Shown one piece after another: positions 39,436 through 48,330 of a DNA stretch of 64,000 nt. The first letter of the stretch is position 1. Every line of letters begins with the position of its first letter. Source of the DNA: Sphingomonas sp. 7/4-4 (GTDB lineage: Bacteria > Pseudomonadota > Alphaproteobacteria > Sphingomonadales > Sphingomonadaceae). Where the stretch lies: assembly GCF_027941955.1 (NCBI RefSeq), contig NZ_CP115960.1, positions 1,302,001-1,366,000 on the forward strand, given 5' to 3'. Position numbers and translations under genes: made by a program. The notes under the pieces are model-generated. The model saw only the letters and a list, made by a program, of their open reading frames with translations, searched no databases and was not told the origin of the DNA.

Positions 39436-40284
39436 TCAGCCCAGCGCCGCCCATCCGGAGAGCGCCCGCCGATAGCGGCGGCTGAGGCGAACCCTCGCTC
39501 CGCCGGCGAGCTCGAGAAGCGCATCGCCCCGCCCGAGGCGCTGGACCGCACGCACCTTGTCCAGCCGGACGATCGCGGTGCGGTGTACGCGCGCGAACTC
39601 CGACGGGGGCAACGCCGTGCCGAGCGCCGAAAGCGAACTGTCGACCAGCATGGTTCCGGCGCCGGTATGGACCTCGACATAGTCGCCGGCCGTCGCGACC
39701 CATTCGATTGCCTCGAGCGGAACATGCTGCCGCCGGCCGCCGGTGCGCACCCACAGCCCCTCGATTGCGGCCGCAGGCGGCGTCTCCGCCGGCTCCCGCA
39801 CCGCCGCTGCGGCCGCGCGCCGGCGATGCAGGACGGCGATCGCTACGATGGTCGCATAGGCCAGCGTGCCCGTGTCCATATTGGCGGCAAGGACCCAGGG
39901 TATCATCTCGCCCGGGGAGGAGAAGGTCCGGCCGTAGACCGGCCAGTAGAGGACGCAGAACAGTCCCACATGAAGCAGCAGCGCCAGCGGCAGCCCCAAC
40001 ACCAGCGCCGCGCCCCGAATACGCCGCGAACCGCCGGCGGCGAGTATCCGGCGTGCAATCTCGAGGAAGACGGGCCCGAGCAGCGCCCAGGCAGAATAGA
40101 TCGCCGCCGTGTAACCGAGCGCCGGCCAGAACGGCTGCGGGCGCTCCTCCAGCACGCCGAGCGTCTGGGTTTTCAGCGTGACCAGCAAGGTGAGCGCAAC
40201 CCATGGCAGCACGCCGACGAGAAACAGGTTTCGTACCCGCAGGCCGTGGGACGTCGTCAACAAGGCCTGCGCAGTGCCGGTCAT
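39436..40284 (-). CDS. Membrane-anchored LytTR-domain transcription regulator
   Basis: This 282-residue protein has four membrane segments in the first half (for example LFLVGVLPWVALTLLVTLK and ALVLGLPLALLLHVGLFCVL). A C-terminal LytTR DNA-binding domain follows (IEWVATAGDYVEVHTG, FARVHRTAIVRLDKVRAV, RVRLSRRYRRAL). Such proteins are common in sphingomonads and bind DNA while fixed in the inner membrane. It is upstream of and in line with the TraB-like gene, which it may control. Confidence 0.87.
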   Translation of the reverse strand: MTGTAQALLTTSHGLRVRNLFLVGVLPWVALTLLVTLKTQTLGVLEERPQPFWPALGYTAAIYSAWALLGPVFLEIARRILAAGGSRRIRGAALVLGLPLALLLHVGLFCVLYWPVYGRTFSSPGEMIPWVLAANMDTGTLAYATIVAIAVLHRRRAAAAAVREPAETPPAAAIEGLWVRTGGRRQHVPLEAIEWVATAGDYVEVHTGAGTMLVDSSLSALGTALPPSEFARVHRTAIVRLDKVRAVQRLGRGDALLELAGGARVRLSRRYRRALSGWAALG

Positions 40285-40363
40285 GCGCGCTTCCCTACGC
40301 CACTCGTCCCCCGATTGTCAGCCTAACTGGGCAGGAGATCCCGAAGCTCGGGCCCTTCGGCAC

Positions 40364-40674
40364 CTTGCAATGTAGGATTTCGCCTGCTTGCCTGATCGCC
40401 GGCCTCGCGCCCGCTCTTTGACGCCGTCGATCCGCTCTCATCGCTACGCAATGAAATTTCTTGGCCACGCAATTTTATGAGCGAAACTGCGGGCAAAGTG
40501 TGAAGCTAAGCCGCCTTCCAACAAGCCGCGCCCGCGACTCGCCGCTCAATACGCCTCGTGCGCGAGGTCGCTGAACTTGGTGAACTGCCGGTCGAAGCGC
40601 ATGTGCACCGATCCCGTCGCGCCGTGGCGCTGCTTGGCGATGATCACCGTCGCCTTGTTTGCCACTTCGAGCTG
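40364..40674. repeat. Direct repeat copy A: dnaB 3' end and downstream flank
   Basis: This stretch holds the last 43 or so codons of the functional dnaB and about 180 bp of its downstream sequence. It aligns with copy B at 38241-38548 in the same orientation. The insert between the copies carries the LytTR and TraB-like genes. Confidence 0.8.
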
Positions 40675-42042
40675 CTTGGCCTGCCACGCCTCATACGCCA
40701 TCCGCTCCTCGGCGGTCTCGGTGCCGTCGGGAACCTTCGTCGGCGCCTTGAAATCGTGATAATATTCGTCGCGATAGACGAACATCACGATGTCGGCGTC
40801 CTGCTCGATCGATCCCGATTCACGCAGATCCGAGAGCTGCGGCCTCTTGTCCTCGCGGCTTTCCACCGCGCGGCTCAGCTGGGAGAGCGCCAGCACCGGC
40901 ACGTTGAGTTCCTTGGCCAGCGTCTTGAGCCCACGGCTGATCTCCGAGATTTCCTGCACGCGGCCGTCGCCCGATGCCTTTGCGCTGCCGGTCAGCAGCT
41001 GAAGATAGTCGACGATCACCATCCCGATCTTGTGCTGGCGCTTCATCCTTCGGGCGCGAGTGCGCAAGGCTGCGATGGTCAGGCCCGGCGTGTCGTCGAT
41101 GAACAAGGGCAGCCGCTCCAGATCGCCCGCGGCGCGCGCGAATTTCTGGAATTCGGCATGGCTGATCTGCCCGGTGCGCAGCTTTTCCGAGACGACCTCG
41201 GCCTGCTCCGAAAGGATACGCATCGCCAGCTGGTCGGCCGACATTTCGAGGCTGAAGAACGCGACCGGGGCACCGATCGACTTCTCCTCGGGGATGCCCG
41301 CTTCGAGATCGTCGGCCCAGCGCTTGGCGGCGTTGAACGCGATATTGGTCGCAAGCGAGGTCTTGCCCATGCCCGGGCGCCCGGCGAGGATCAGCAGGTC
41401 GGATCGGTTGAACCCGCCGGTCGAGGCATTGAGGTCGCTGAGCCCGGTGGTGACCCCCGAAATGCCGCCGCCCGAGTTCATCGCCTTCTCGGCCTGCCGC
41501 ACCGCCAGCGTCGCCGCGCGGGTGAAGCTCTTGAGGCCCGCGTCCGAATCGCCCTTCTCGGCGACTTCGTAGAGCTTCATCTCGGCCTGCTCGATCTGCT
41601 TGGCCGGATTGATGTCCTGGCTCGTGTCGAGCGCACCGTCGACGAGGTCGCGCCCCACCGTCACCAGCGCGCGCAGCATCGCGAGGTCATAGATCTGGTC
41701 GGCGAACGAACGCGCGCCGATCAGGCTGGCCGGGTTGCCGGTGAGCTGCGCCAGATAGGCTGGGCCGCCGACTTCCTTCATCGCCGGATCGGCGGCGAAC
41801 AGCGGCCGCAGCGTCACCGGCGTGGCGAGCCGGTTGTCGCCCACCATCGCGGCGATCGCTTCGTAGATCCGCCCGTGCAACGGCTCGAAGAAATGTTCCG
41901 GGCGCAGTTTCTGGAGCACGTCCTCCGCCACGCGATTGTCGATCATCATCGCGCCGAGCAACGCCGCCTCGGCCTCGATATTCTGGGGCAGGCTGACGCC
42001 TTCGGGGGTCTCGGGTGCGGGAAAGGGAATCGGTTGTGCCAT
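40546..42042 (-). CDS. dnaB: Replicative DNA helicase DnaB
   Basis: This 498-residue hexameric helicase unwinds DNA at the replication fork. The N-terminal domain (LPQNIEAEAALLGAMMIDN) is followed by the RecA-like ATPase with Walker A LAGRPGMGKTSLATN, Walker B IGMVIVDYLQLL and the H4 region LSQLSRAVESREDKRPQLSD. Length and motifs are normal and the frame is intact. Its 3' end is duplicated at 38424. Confidence 0.97.
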   Translation of the reverse strand: MAQPIPFPAPETPEGVSLPQNIEAEAALLGAMMIDNRVAEDVLQKLRPEHFFEPLHGRIYEAIAAMVGDNRLATPVTLRPLFAADPAMKEVGGPAYLAQLTGNPASLIGARSFADQIYDLAMLRALVTVGRDLVDGALDTSQDINPAKQIEQAEMKLYEVAEKGDSDAGLKSFTRAATLAVRQAEKAMNSGGGISGVTTGLSDLNASTGGFNRSDLLILAGRPGMGKTSLATNIAFNAAKRWADDLEAGIPEEKSIGAPVAFFSLEMSADQLAMRILSEQAEVVSEKLRTGQISHAEFQKFARAAGDLERLPLFIDDTPGLTIAALRTRARRMKRQHKIGMVIVDYLQLLTGSAKASGDGRVQEISEISRGLKTLAKELNVPVLALSQLSRAVESREDKRPQLSDLRESGSIEQDADIVMFVYRDEYYHDFKAPTKVPDGTETAEERMAYEAWQAKQLEVANKATVIIAKQRHGATGSVHMRFDRQFTKFSDLAHEAY

Positions 42043-42124
42043 GTGACTCTCTAGTCGCGCACGCCGGCCGCCGCTTCAACCGTCGCGCTTGTGAATAACG
42101 GGCATGAGCGGATAGGAGCCGTCA

Positions 42125-42607
42125 ATGGCCGATCCGCGCATCATAGACGTGACGCTCGACGAACGCACGATCCTGTGGCGCTCGGCCGATATCGAGCAGG
42201 AACGCCGCATCGCGATCTTCGACCTGCTCGAGGAAAACCGCTTCGCCCCCCAGCGCAAGCACCCCGACGGCTATGAAGGGCCCTACAAGCTCCACCTCCG
42301 CGTCGAGGAGGGCCGGCTGGCGCTGGAAATCCATCGCGCCGACGATTCGCACCTCGAGACGCTGGTTCTCGGCCTCGCCCGCTTCCGCCGCCCGATCCGC
42401 GACTATTTCGCGATCTGCGACAGCTATTACCAGGCGATCCGCAACGCCTCGCCTGCGCAGATCGAGACGATCGACATGGCCCGCCGCGGCATCCACAATC
42501 AAGCTGCCGAGCTGCTCCAGGAGCGGCTCGAGGGCAAGATCCATGTCGATTTCGACACCGCGCGCCGCCTGTTCACGCTAATCTGCGTGTTGCACATCAG
42601 GGGCTAG
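42125..42607 (+). CDS. UPF0262 family protein
   Basis: This 160-residue soluble protein has the UPF0262 features RIIDVTLDE near the start, FRRPIRDYFAICDSYYQAIR in the middle and GIHNQAAELLQERLEGK near the end. The family is restricted largely to alphaproteobacteria and has no known function. An AGGAG box precedes the ATG by seven bases. It is divergent from dnaB. Confidence 0.93.
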   Translation: MADPRIIDVTLDERTILWRSADIEQERRIAIFDLLEENRFAPQRKHPDGYEGPYKLHLRVEEGRLALEIHRADDSHLETLVLGLARFRRPIRDYFAICDSYYQAIRNASPAQIETIDMARRGIHNQAAELLQERLEGKIHVDFDTARRLFTLICVLHIRG

Positions 42608-42643
42608 ACGACGGCTGAGGGCGGGCCGACCAAGGGGGACGAG

Positions 42644-43207
42644 ATGCTGATTTCAGATGCGCAGCGAGATATTGGGCGTGCCTATGTCGGGGGTGGCCCC
42701 GGCGTTATGGTCTCGGCACTCATCTGGTTCGTCGCTGCATTCGTCCAGCACAGCCAAGGAACAGGCGCCGCGTTCGCGGTCCTGTTTTTCGGCGGCATGT
42801 TCATCTTCCCGGCTTCCAAGCTGATTGCGCGCCTTGCGTTCCGCAGGGAAAATGAATCGCCGAACAATCCGCTCGGCATGACAGCGCTGGAAAGCACCAT
42901 CGCGATGATTGGCGGGCTTCTCGCCGCCTGGCTGTTCCTGCCATCGCAGCCAGGATTGGTCTTCCCGCTCGCCGCGATCGCAGTCGGTACGCATTATGCG
43001 GTCTTCAAGACAGTCTATGGCGATCGCCTGTTTTGGGCGCTCGGCGGCATCGTCACCGCAATCGGGTTGTTCGACATCTTTGCCGCCCCGCTCCAGGGCG
43101 CCGTGGCATTGCTGGTTGCGATCGCCGAACTCGCCTTCGGAATCCTCCTGACGGCCCGCGCACTGCGCCCAGGCATAGGCGCACACACTGGCCGTTCACG
43201 CGCCTGA
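42644..43207 (+). CDS. Integral membrane protein, DUF7010-like
   Basis: This 187-residue protein has about six membrane segments. The start MLISDAQRDIGRAYVGGGPG and the phrase NPLGMTALESTIAMIGGLLA resemble proteins I associate with DUF7010, of unknown function. A GGGGGACGAG box lies before the ATG. It follows the UPF0262 gene by 36 bp, so co-transcription is possible. Confidence 0.7.
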   Translation: MLISDAQRDIGRAYVGGGPGVMVSALIWFVAAFVQHSQGTGAAFAVLFFGGMFIFPASKLIARLAFRRENESPNNPLGMTALESTIAMIGGLLAAWLFLPSQPGLVFPLAAIAVGTHYAVFKTVYGDRLFWALGGIVTAIGLFDIFAAPLQGAVALLVAIAELAFGILLTARALRPGIGAHTGRSRA

Positions 43208-43225
43208 CGGGTAGAGACTCGGCAT

Positions 43226-43678
43226 ATGAACGAAAACGCACGTGCACTGATCGATGCCGCCCGCGAGGCGGCGAAGAACGCCTATGCGCCTTATTCGAAC
43301 TTCGCGGTCGGCGCCGCGGTGCTGCTCAGCGACGGCACCATCGTCACCGGCGCCAATTTCGAGAATGCGAGCTACGGCCTGTCGCTCTGCGCCGAGACAG
43401 TGGCGCTGGCGACGGTAAACGCCCAGGGCCGCTTCCGCGACGTCGTAGCGATCGGCGTGATCGGCGGCCGGATGGGCCATGCCGACACCGCGCCGGTCAG
43501 CCCGTGCGGGCGGTGCCGCCAGATCATCAACGAAGCGGCACAGGTCGGCGGGCGCGACCTGCCGGTCTATTGCGGCGGCGCGGCGGGCGACGCGATCGCC
43601 GCGTACAAGCTCTCTGAACTGCTCCCCCATGCGTTCGGACCAGCGGACCTCGGGCTCGTCGAGCCGCGCCCGGCCTGA
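43226..43678 (+). CDS. cdd: Cytidine deaminase
   Basis: This 150-residue enzyme deaminates cytidine and deoxycytidine in pyrimidine salvage. The zinc site is CAETVA (with the catalytic glutamate) and PCGRCRQ, and the substrate region is YAPYSNFAVGAAV. It is the short homotetrameric type. It lies 18 bp after the membrane protein gene. Confidence 0.95.
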   Translation: MNENARALIDAAREAAKNAYAPYSNFAVGAAVLLSDGTIVTGANFENASYGLSLCAETVALATVNAQGRFRDVVAIGVIGGRMGHADTAPVSPCGRCRQIINEAAQVGGRDLPVYCGGAAGDAIAAYKLSELLPHAFGPADLGLVEPRPA

Positions 43679-43740
43679 ACCCGTTGAACCAAATAGCCGT
43701 TGAGGCGTCGGTTCGGCCCCAGTCAAAACCGGAGCCGCGC

Positions 43741-44091
43741 ATGACCGTCCGCAAGTTCGCCGTCGCAGACGCCCCGTTCGAACGCTCGCCCGGACAGGAT
43801 GGCGACGTCTTCGCCGGAAATGTCATCGATCAGCGCGACGGCGCGCCGATCACCATCGGCTTCGGCCGCTACGGGCCCGACCAGCACATCGAAGAGACCC
43901 TCAAGGTGGACGACGTGATGATCGTGCTCGAAGGCCAGCTGTCGGTCTCATCCGATGCTGGCACAGTCATCGCGGGCCCGGGAGAAATCGTCCACATGCC
44001 CAAGGGCGACACCGTCACGATCCGCGCGCACGCGCACGGCGCGGTTACCGCCTACGTCACCTACCCGCACTGGCAGGAAGCCCTGGGCTGA
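43741..44091 (+). CDS. Small cupin protein
   Basis: This 116-residue protein has a single cupin barrel (FGRYGPDQHIEETLKVDDVM, EGQLSVSSDAGTVIAGPGEI, MPKGDTVTIRAH). It resembles EutQ-like cupins. I prefer ATG 43741 over the upstream TTG 43684, because the conserved part starts there. Substrate and metal are unknown. Confidence 0.7.
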   Translation: MTVRKFAVADAPFERSPGQDGDVFAGNVIDQRDGAPITIGFGRYGPDQHIEETLKVDDVMIVLEGQLSVSSDAGTVIAGPGEIVHMPKGDTVTIRAHAHGAVTAYVTYPHWQEALG

Positions 44092-44168
44092 GACGCGCGC
44101 CGCCGCCCCGAATCCACTTGCCTCCGCCGTCCAAGCTCTGCTCTGGTAGCGCTAACCGAGGAGATGCC

Positions 44169-46124
44169 ATGAAGACGACGTACCGGAGCGCGCTCGCGCT
44201 GCCGATCCTGCTCGCCACGCCCGCATTCGCGCAGGATGCCCCGCTCCTTCATCCGATGTTCCAGGATCATGGCGTACTCCAGCGCGACCGGCCGATCGCA
44301 GTGTGGGGCGATGCGGCGGCGGGCGAGCGCGTGGAAGTGACGCTGGGGGATCGGAAGGCGCTGACGCGCGCCGACAAGGGCGGCCATTGGCGCACCGATC
44401 TTCCATCGATGCCCGCGGGCGGCCCGTACACGCTCTCCGCCGTCACGCGAGGCGGCAAGAGTCAGCGCGCCGAGGACATCATGATCGGCGACGTCTGGCT
44501 CTGCTCGGGCCAGTCGAACATGGAATATCCGGTCAGCGGCGTGCTGGGCGCGGCGGGCGAGATCGGCAAGGCGAACGATCCCGATCTGCGGCTGATGACG
44601 ATCGAGAAGAAGACCAGGCTCAGCCCCGAGCGCCAGTTCCCCACGCCGGTCCAGTGGCAGCGGACCACGCCCGATACGGTTCGCGAATTCTCCGCGGCTT
44701 GCTACTTCATGGCACGCGATCTGCGCGCGTCGCAAAAGGTGCCGATGGGACTGATCGATGCGACCTGGGGCGGCACCGCGATCAACGCCTGGCGTCCCGA
44801 AAGCGCGCTGGCAAAGGATCCGGCCGCGGCGCAGGATCTCGCGCTTTTCCGCGTCTATCGCGCCGATCCGGCCGAGGCGAGCAGGCAGTTCGGCGAGCGC
44901 TGGATGGCATGGTATCGCGGCAAATCGGGCGATGCTGCCGGCACCGAGCCGTGGCAGGCCGACGCGCCCGGCGAGTGGCGCGCATTGCCGTCGTTCGACG
45001 CCTGGGAGAAATGGGGCGTCGCCGAACTGGCGCAGTATAACGGCATGCTCTGGTACCGCACCGAAGTGACGCTGACGGCGGAACAGGCGGCCAAGAGCGC
45101 CAGGCTCGCGCTCGGCCCCGCCGACGATATGGACGCTAGCTTCGTCAACGGCGTGCCGGTGGGCGTGACCTACGCCTGGGGCGTGCCGCGGCTCTACGCA
45201 CTCGCGCCGGGCACGCTCAAGGCCGGCCGCAACGTCATCGCCGTGGGCGTACTCGACACCTGGGCCGAGGGAGGGCTGCTCGGCACCGCCGACCAGCGCG
45301 CGATCCGCTTCGCCGACGGCACCAGCGTGCCGCTGGCGGGCCCCGAAGGCTGGCGCTGGCGCCGTGCCCCCGCCGGCGTGGACGATCCGCCGCACGCGCC
45401 GTGGGAGGCGATCGCCGGCTTTTCGGGGATTTACAATGCGATGATCGCCCCGATCGGGCCCTATGGCCTGCGCGGCGCGGCCTGGTACCAGGGCGAGGCG
45501 GATGCCGGTTCGCCCGACGGCTACGCAGAGAGGCTCGGCAGCATGATGGCGGCGTGGCGCGGTCAGTTCGGCAAGCCTGACCTGCCCTTCCTCATCGCCC
45601 AGCTCTCGGGCTGGGGACCCCGCGTGCCCAAGCCGGTCGAAAGCGGCTTTTCGCAAATCCGCGACGAGCAGCGCCAGGCCGTCGCCGCCGATGCCCATGC
45701 CGCGCTCGCCGTCACGGTCGATCTCGGCGACGTCGTCGACATCCACCCCGCCAACAAGCTCGATGTCGGCCACCGCCTCGCCCGGGGCGCCGAGGCGCTG
45801 ACCTATGGCGGCAAGGCCTCGCCTTCAGGCCCTTGGCCGGTAGAGGCGCGGTTCGAGGGCGCGGTCGTGCGCGTCCGCTTCACCGGCGCCGACAAGGGGC
45901 TGGTGACGTACAGCGCCGCGCAGCCGATCGGCTTCGAACTCTGCGGCACTGCTCCCGGCAGCTGCCGCTTCGCCACGGCCACGCTCGCGGGAAGCGACGT
46001 GCTGGTGGCTGTGGGCACCGGCGCTGCGGATCGGGTGCGCTTCTGCTGGGGCGACAGCCCGATCTGCAATCTCTACGACGACACCGGCCTTCCAGCGACA
46101 CCGTTCGAATTGCCGGTTCGTTAG
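44169..46124 (+). CDS. Sialate O-acetylesterase family SGNH esterase, exported
   Basis: This 651-residue protein has a signal peptide (MKTTYRSALALPILLATPAFA). The SGNH catalytic blocks are LCSGQSNMEYP (nucleophilic Ser), GLIDATWGGTAINAW, AAWYQGEADA and DIHPANK (Asp-x-x-His end). A beta-sandwich insert (FVNGVPVGVTYAWGVPRLY) is typical of SIAE/GH-associated esterases. It would remove O-acetyl groups from sugars of plant or bacterial glycans in the periplasm. A GAGGAGA box sits before the ATG. Confidence 0.9.
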   Translation: MKTTYRSALALPILLATPAFAQDAPLLHPMFQDHGVLQRDRPIAVWGDAAAGERVEVTLGDRKALTRADKGGHWRTDLPSMPAGGPYTLSAVTRGGKSQRAEDIMIGDVWLCSGQSNMEYPVSGVLGAAGEIGKANDPDLRLMTIEKKTRLSPERQFPTPVQWQRTTPDTVREFSAACYFMARDLRASQKVPMGLIDATWGGTAINAWRPESALAKDPAAAQDLALFRVYRADPAEASRQFGERWMAWYRGKSGDAAGTEPWQADAPGEWRALPSFDAWEKWGVAELAQYNGMLWYRTEVTLTAEQAAKSARLALGPADDMDASFVNGVPVGVTYAWGVPRLYALAPGTLKAGRNVIAVGVLDTWAEGGLLGTADQRAIRFADGTSVPLAGPEGWRWRRAPAGVDDPPHAPWEAIAGFSGIYNAMIAPIGPYGLRGAAWYQGEADAGSPDGYAERLGSMMAAWRGQFGKPDLPFLIAQLSGWGPRVPKPVESGFSQIRDEQRQAVAADAHAALAVTVDLGDVVDIHPANKLDVGHRLARGAEALTYGGKASPSGPWPVEARFEGAVVRVRFTGADKGLVTYSAAQPIGFELCGTAPGSCRFATATLAGSDVLVAVGTGAADRVRFCWGDSPICNLYDDTGLPATPFELPVR

Positions 46125-46183
46125 CCCTTGCGGAGTGCCGCGCTTCCCGCGAAACGAGTGTCCCATCTCGTCCGGAGTCCCGA

Positions 46184-46736
46184 ATGATCCTTTCCGACCG
46201 CTGGATCTCGCGAACACGCCCTCGCCACCGGCATGATCGAGCCGTTCGTCGAGGCGCAGCGGCGCGAGGGTTGCATCAGCTACGGCCTGTCGTCCTACGG
46301 CTACGACGCGCGCGTCGCCGATGAGTTCAAGATCTTCACCAATGTCGATAGCGCCGTGGTCGATCCCAAGGATTTCGCCGCGAACAGCTTCGTCGATCGC
46401 AAGACCGATGTGTGCATCATCCCGCCCAACAGCTTCGCGCTCGCCCGCACCGTCGAATATTTCCGCATCCCGCGCGACGTGCTCGTGATCTGCCTCGGCA
46501 AATCGACCTATGCGCGCTGCGGGATCATCGTCAACGTGACCCCGCTCGAGCCCGAATGGGAGGGCCACGTCACGCTCGAATTCTCGAACACCACGCCGCT
46601 GCCCGCGAAAATCTATGCCAATGAGGGCGCCTGCCAGTTCCTCTTCCTCAAGGGCAACCAGCCCTGCGAGACGAGCTATGCCGATCGTGCGGGCAAATAT
46701 ATGGGCCAGCGCGGCGTGACTCTCCCGCGGCTGTGA
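46184..46736 (+). CDS. dcd: dCTP deaminase; one frameshift
   Basis: This roughly 184-residue enzyme converts dCTP to dUTP for thymidylate synthesis. The active-site block [20 protein letters not shown] and the downstream [17 protein letters not shown] include the catalytic serine, arginine and glutamate. The frame is lost after eight residues (MILSDRWI) at 46204-46210, where GATCTCG should read GATTCG. The join gives [18 protein letters not shown], the normal N-terminus. A GGAG box precedes the ATG. Confidence 0.92.
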
Positions 46737-46781
46737 GACGGTAATTCAAGGCCCTGCATCGGGCAGTCAGACGGAACGCAA

Positions 46782-47135
46782 TCAGCGCGCGCTGAATTGC
46801 ACCGCGTCGAGTCTGCTCAGGCCGCGCTGCGCGAGCGCATGCGAACCGGCGGTCTGATCAATGCTGATGTCCATCAGCACGTCGTCCCTGCTCAGCACCT
46901 TGGTGTAGAGGTTGCGCGCCTCTCCCGTGCGGCCGGTCTTGGCATAGACGGCAGCGAGATTGAGCAGCAGCTCGGGACGGCCCGGATGGATGCGCAACTC
47001 CGCGAGAAGCTTCGATTCGGCCTGCGAGTAGTCGCCCTGCGCAATCTGTGTGCTGGCGACGGCGCTGTCCTGCGCCTGGGCCGGGAGTGCCGCAATCAGA
47101 GGTGCGGCGGCGAGGACAATAAGACCAATACGCAT
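46782..47135 (-). CDS. Small exported TPR protein with a Pho-box-like promoter
   Basis: This 117-residue protein has a signal peptide (MRIGLIVLAAAPLIAALPAQA) and about two TPR units (QGDYSQAESKLLAELRIHPG, LLLNLAAVYAKTGRTGEARN). It starts at 47135, five bases after GGAGG. Four 11-bp-spaced GTCAC/GTCAT words lie 29 to 66 bp upstream, so it may respond to phosphate starvation. Its function is unknown; a periplasmic adaptor role is a guess. Confidence 0.78.
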   Translation of the reverse strand: MRIGLIVLAAAPLIAALPAQAQDSAVASTQIAQGDYSQAESKLLAELRIHPGRPELLLNLAAVYAKTGRTGEARNLYTKVLSRDDVLMDISIDQTAGSHALAQRGLSRLDAVQFSAR

Positions 47136-47163
47136 GGCATCCTCCACGAATCATTGCATCACG

Positions 47164-47201
47164 GTGACTCTTCCGTGACATCTTAATGACTCTTGTGTGA
47201 C
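47164..47201 (-). promoter_or_regulatory. Four tandem Pho-box-like half-sites
   Basis: On the minus strand GTCAC, GTCAT, GTCAC and GTCAC start exactly 11 bp apart (ends at plus positions 47201, 47190, 47179 and 47168). PhoB binds 11-bp direct repeats with a GTCAT/GTCAC core, so spacing and core both match. The array lies just upstream of the TPR gene. Confidence 0.6.
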
Positions 47202-47246
47202 ACTTTCGTTGCATATGATCAATTGCGCAAATTGCACGCGCAAAAG

Positions 47247-47272
47247 AAAGGCGGCCCCGAAGGACCGCCTTT
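47247..47272 (-). terminator. Terminator of the tonB-exbB-exbD-exbD operon
   Basis: AAAGGCGG (47247-) pairs with CCGCCTTT (-47272) around a CCCCGAAGGA loop, 35 bp past the stop of the last exbD. On the minus strand the stem is followed by CTTTTG, a modest U run. Confidence 0.65.
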
Positions 47273-47307
47273 CCGAAGTTTCCAGGGCAGCGCCGAAGCG
47301 CGACCTG

Positions 47308-47733
47308 TCAGAAGTCGTTGCGATACTGCTCGTTGCCGACGAAGCCGAGCTTGCTCACGTTCGCACGCTTGACGATCGCGAGCACGCGATCGACCACGTC
47401 GTAACGCGCCTGCGGATCGGGCTGGAAGTGCAGCTCGGGCTCCGGATCCTGCTGGAGCGAAGCATCGAGATACTGACGCAGCGTCACATCGTCGATCTGC
47501 ACGCTGTTCCAGAACACGTTGCCGTCCGCGTCGATGTACAGCTTGTTCTTCTGCGGCTCCACCGGAGGCGCGGATTGGTTGCTGTTCTGCGGAAGATCGA
47601 CCTTCACCGCGTGCGTCTGGATCGGGATGGTGATGATGAACATGATGAGCAGAACGAGCATGACGTCGATCAACGGCGTCGTGTTCAGTTCCATCATCGG
47701 CTGGCCGTCTTCCTGGCCACCGCTCATTGCCAT
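47308..47733 (-). CDS. exbD: ExbD/TolR biopolymer transport protein, second copy
   Basis: This 141-residue protein has a cytoplasmic N-terminus with MELNTTPLIDVMLVLLIMFI, the single transmembrane helix with its conserved aspartate, and a periplasmic domain. It works with ExbB to harness the proton gradient for TonB. It starts at 47733 behind an AAAGGAG box. It is the last gene of the operon; a second ExbD of different periplasmic sequence lies upstream. Confidence 0.92.
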   Translation of the reverse strand: MAMSGGQEDGQPMMELNTTPLIDVMLVLLIMFIITIPIQTHAVKVDLPQNSNQSAPPVEPQKNKLYIDADGNVFWNSVQIDDVTLRQYLDASLQQDPEPELHFQPDPQARYDVVDRVLAIVKRANVSKLGFVGNEQYRNDF

Positions 47734-47761
47734 GTAGAAAACTCCTTTGAATCGGTCATCG

Positions 47762-48240
47762 TCACATCCGGGTCGTGGTCGCGCCGGGCGGGGTTCGGAA
47801 ATGAAGCCCACCTTCACGAAACCAGCCATCTGCATCGTGTAGATCGTGGCGCCGATGCAGCGATACGGCGTGTTCACGTCGCCGCGGATATGCACTTCGG
47901 GAAGCTCGAGACCGGCGGCATTGATGCCGCCCTGGCGATCGATTTCCTTCTTGAGCTTCTCGACGCCGCGGTCGAGCAGTTCCTGGTGGCTCACCTTGGT
48001 CATGCCCCAGTAAACCTGGCACTGCCCGCCGGCACCCGTCACCGAAAGCGCCACATTCTCGGGCTTGGTGGTTGTCGGTTCGAACTGCACCTTGGGAAGT
48101 GCGAGATCGATGGTCTGGATCACCACGGGAACGGCGATCAGGAAGATGATCAGGAGCACCAGCATCACGTCCACCATCGGGGTCGTGTTGATGTCCGACA
48201 TCGGTGCGTCGTCGCCGCTTTCGCCTACGCTCATCGCCAT
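47762..48240 (-). CDS. exbD: ExbD/TolR biopolymer transport protein, first copy; one frameshift
   Basis: A protein of about 159 residues with MSDINTTPMVDVMLVLLIIF (membrane helix and proton-path aspartate) and a longer periplasmic domain than its partner (GINAAGLELPEVHIRGD). A G5 run read as G4 at 47790-47793 destroys the last ten codons and the stop. Repair ends the protein in SEPPPGATTTRM. Without repair it reads falsely into the second exbD. It lies 90 bp after exbB. Confidence 0.9.
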
Positions 48241-48330
48241 TGGGCGCTATCCTATCCTTCTATCTCGCCACAGGGTCTTGACCTGCGGCGAAGGGCCGCG
48301 CGCCGAAACGCACGGCCCGATGCGTTCAGC

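Noticed and set aside
47308..48240. A 310-residue open frame that reads as a fused ExbD-ExbD protein
   Set aside because: The fusion arises from one missing base in the G run at 47790-47793. With the base restored the first ExbD ends at 47762, and the second has its own ribosome site and ATG at 47733.
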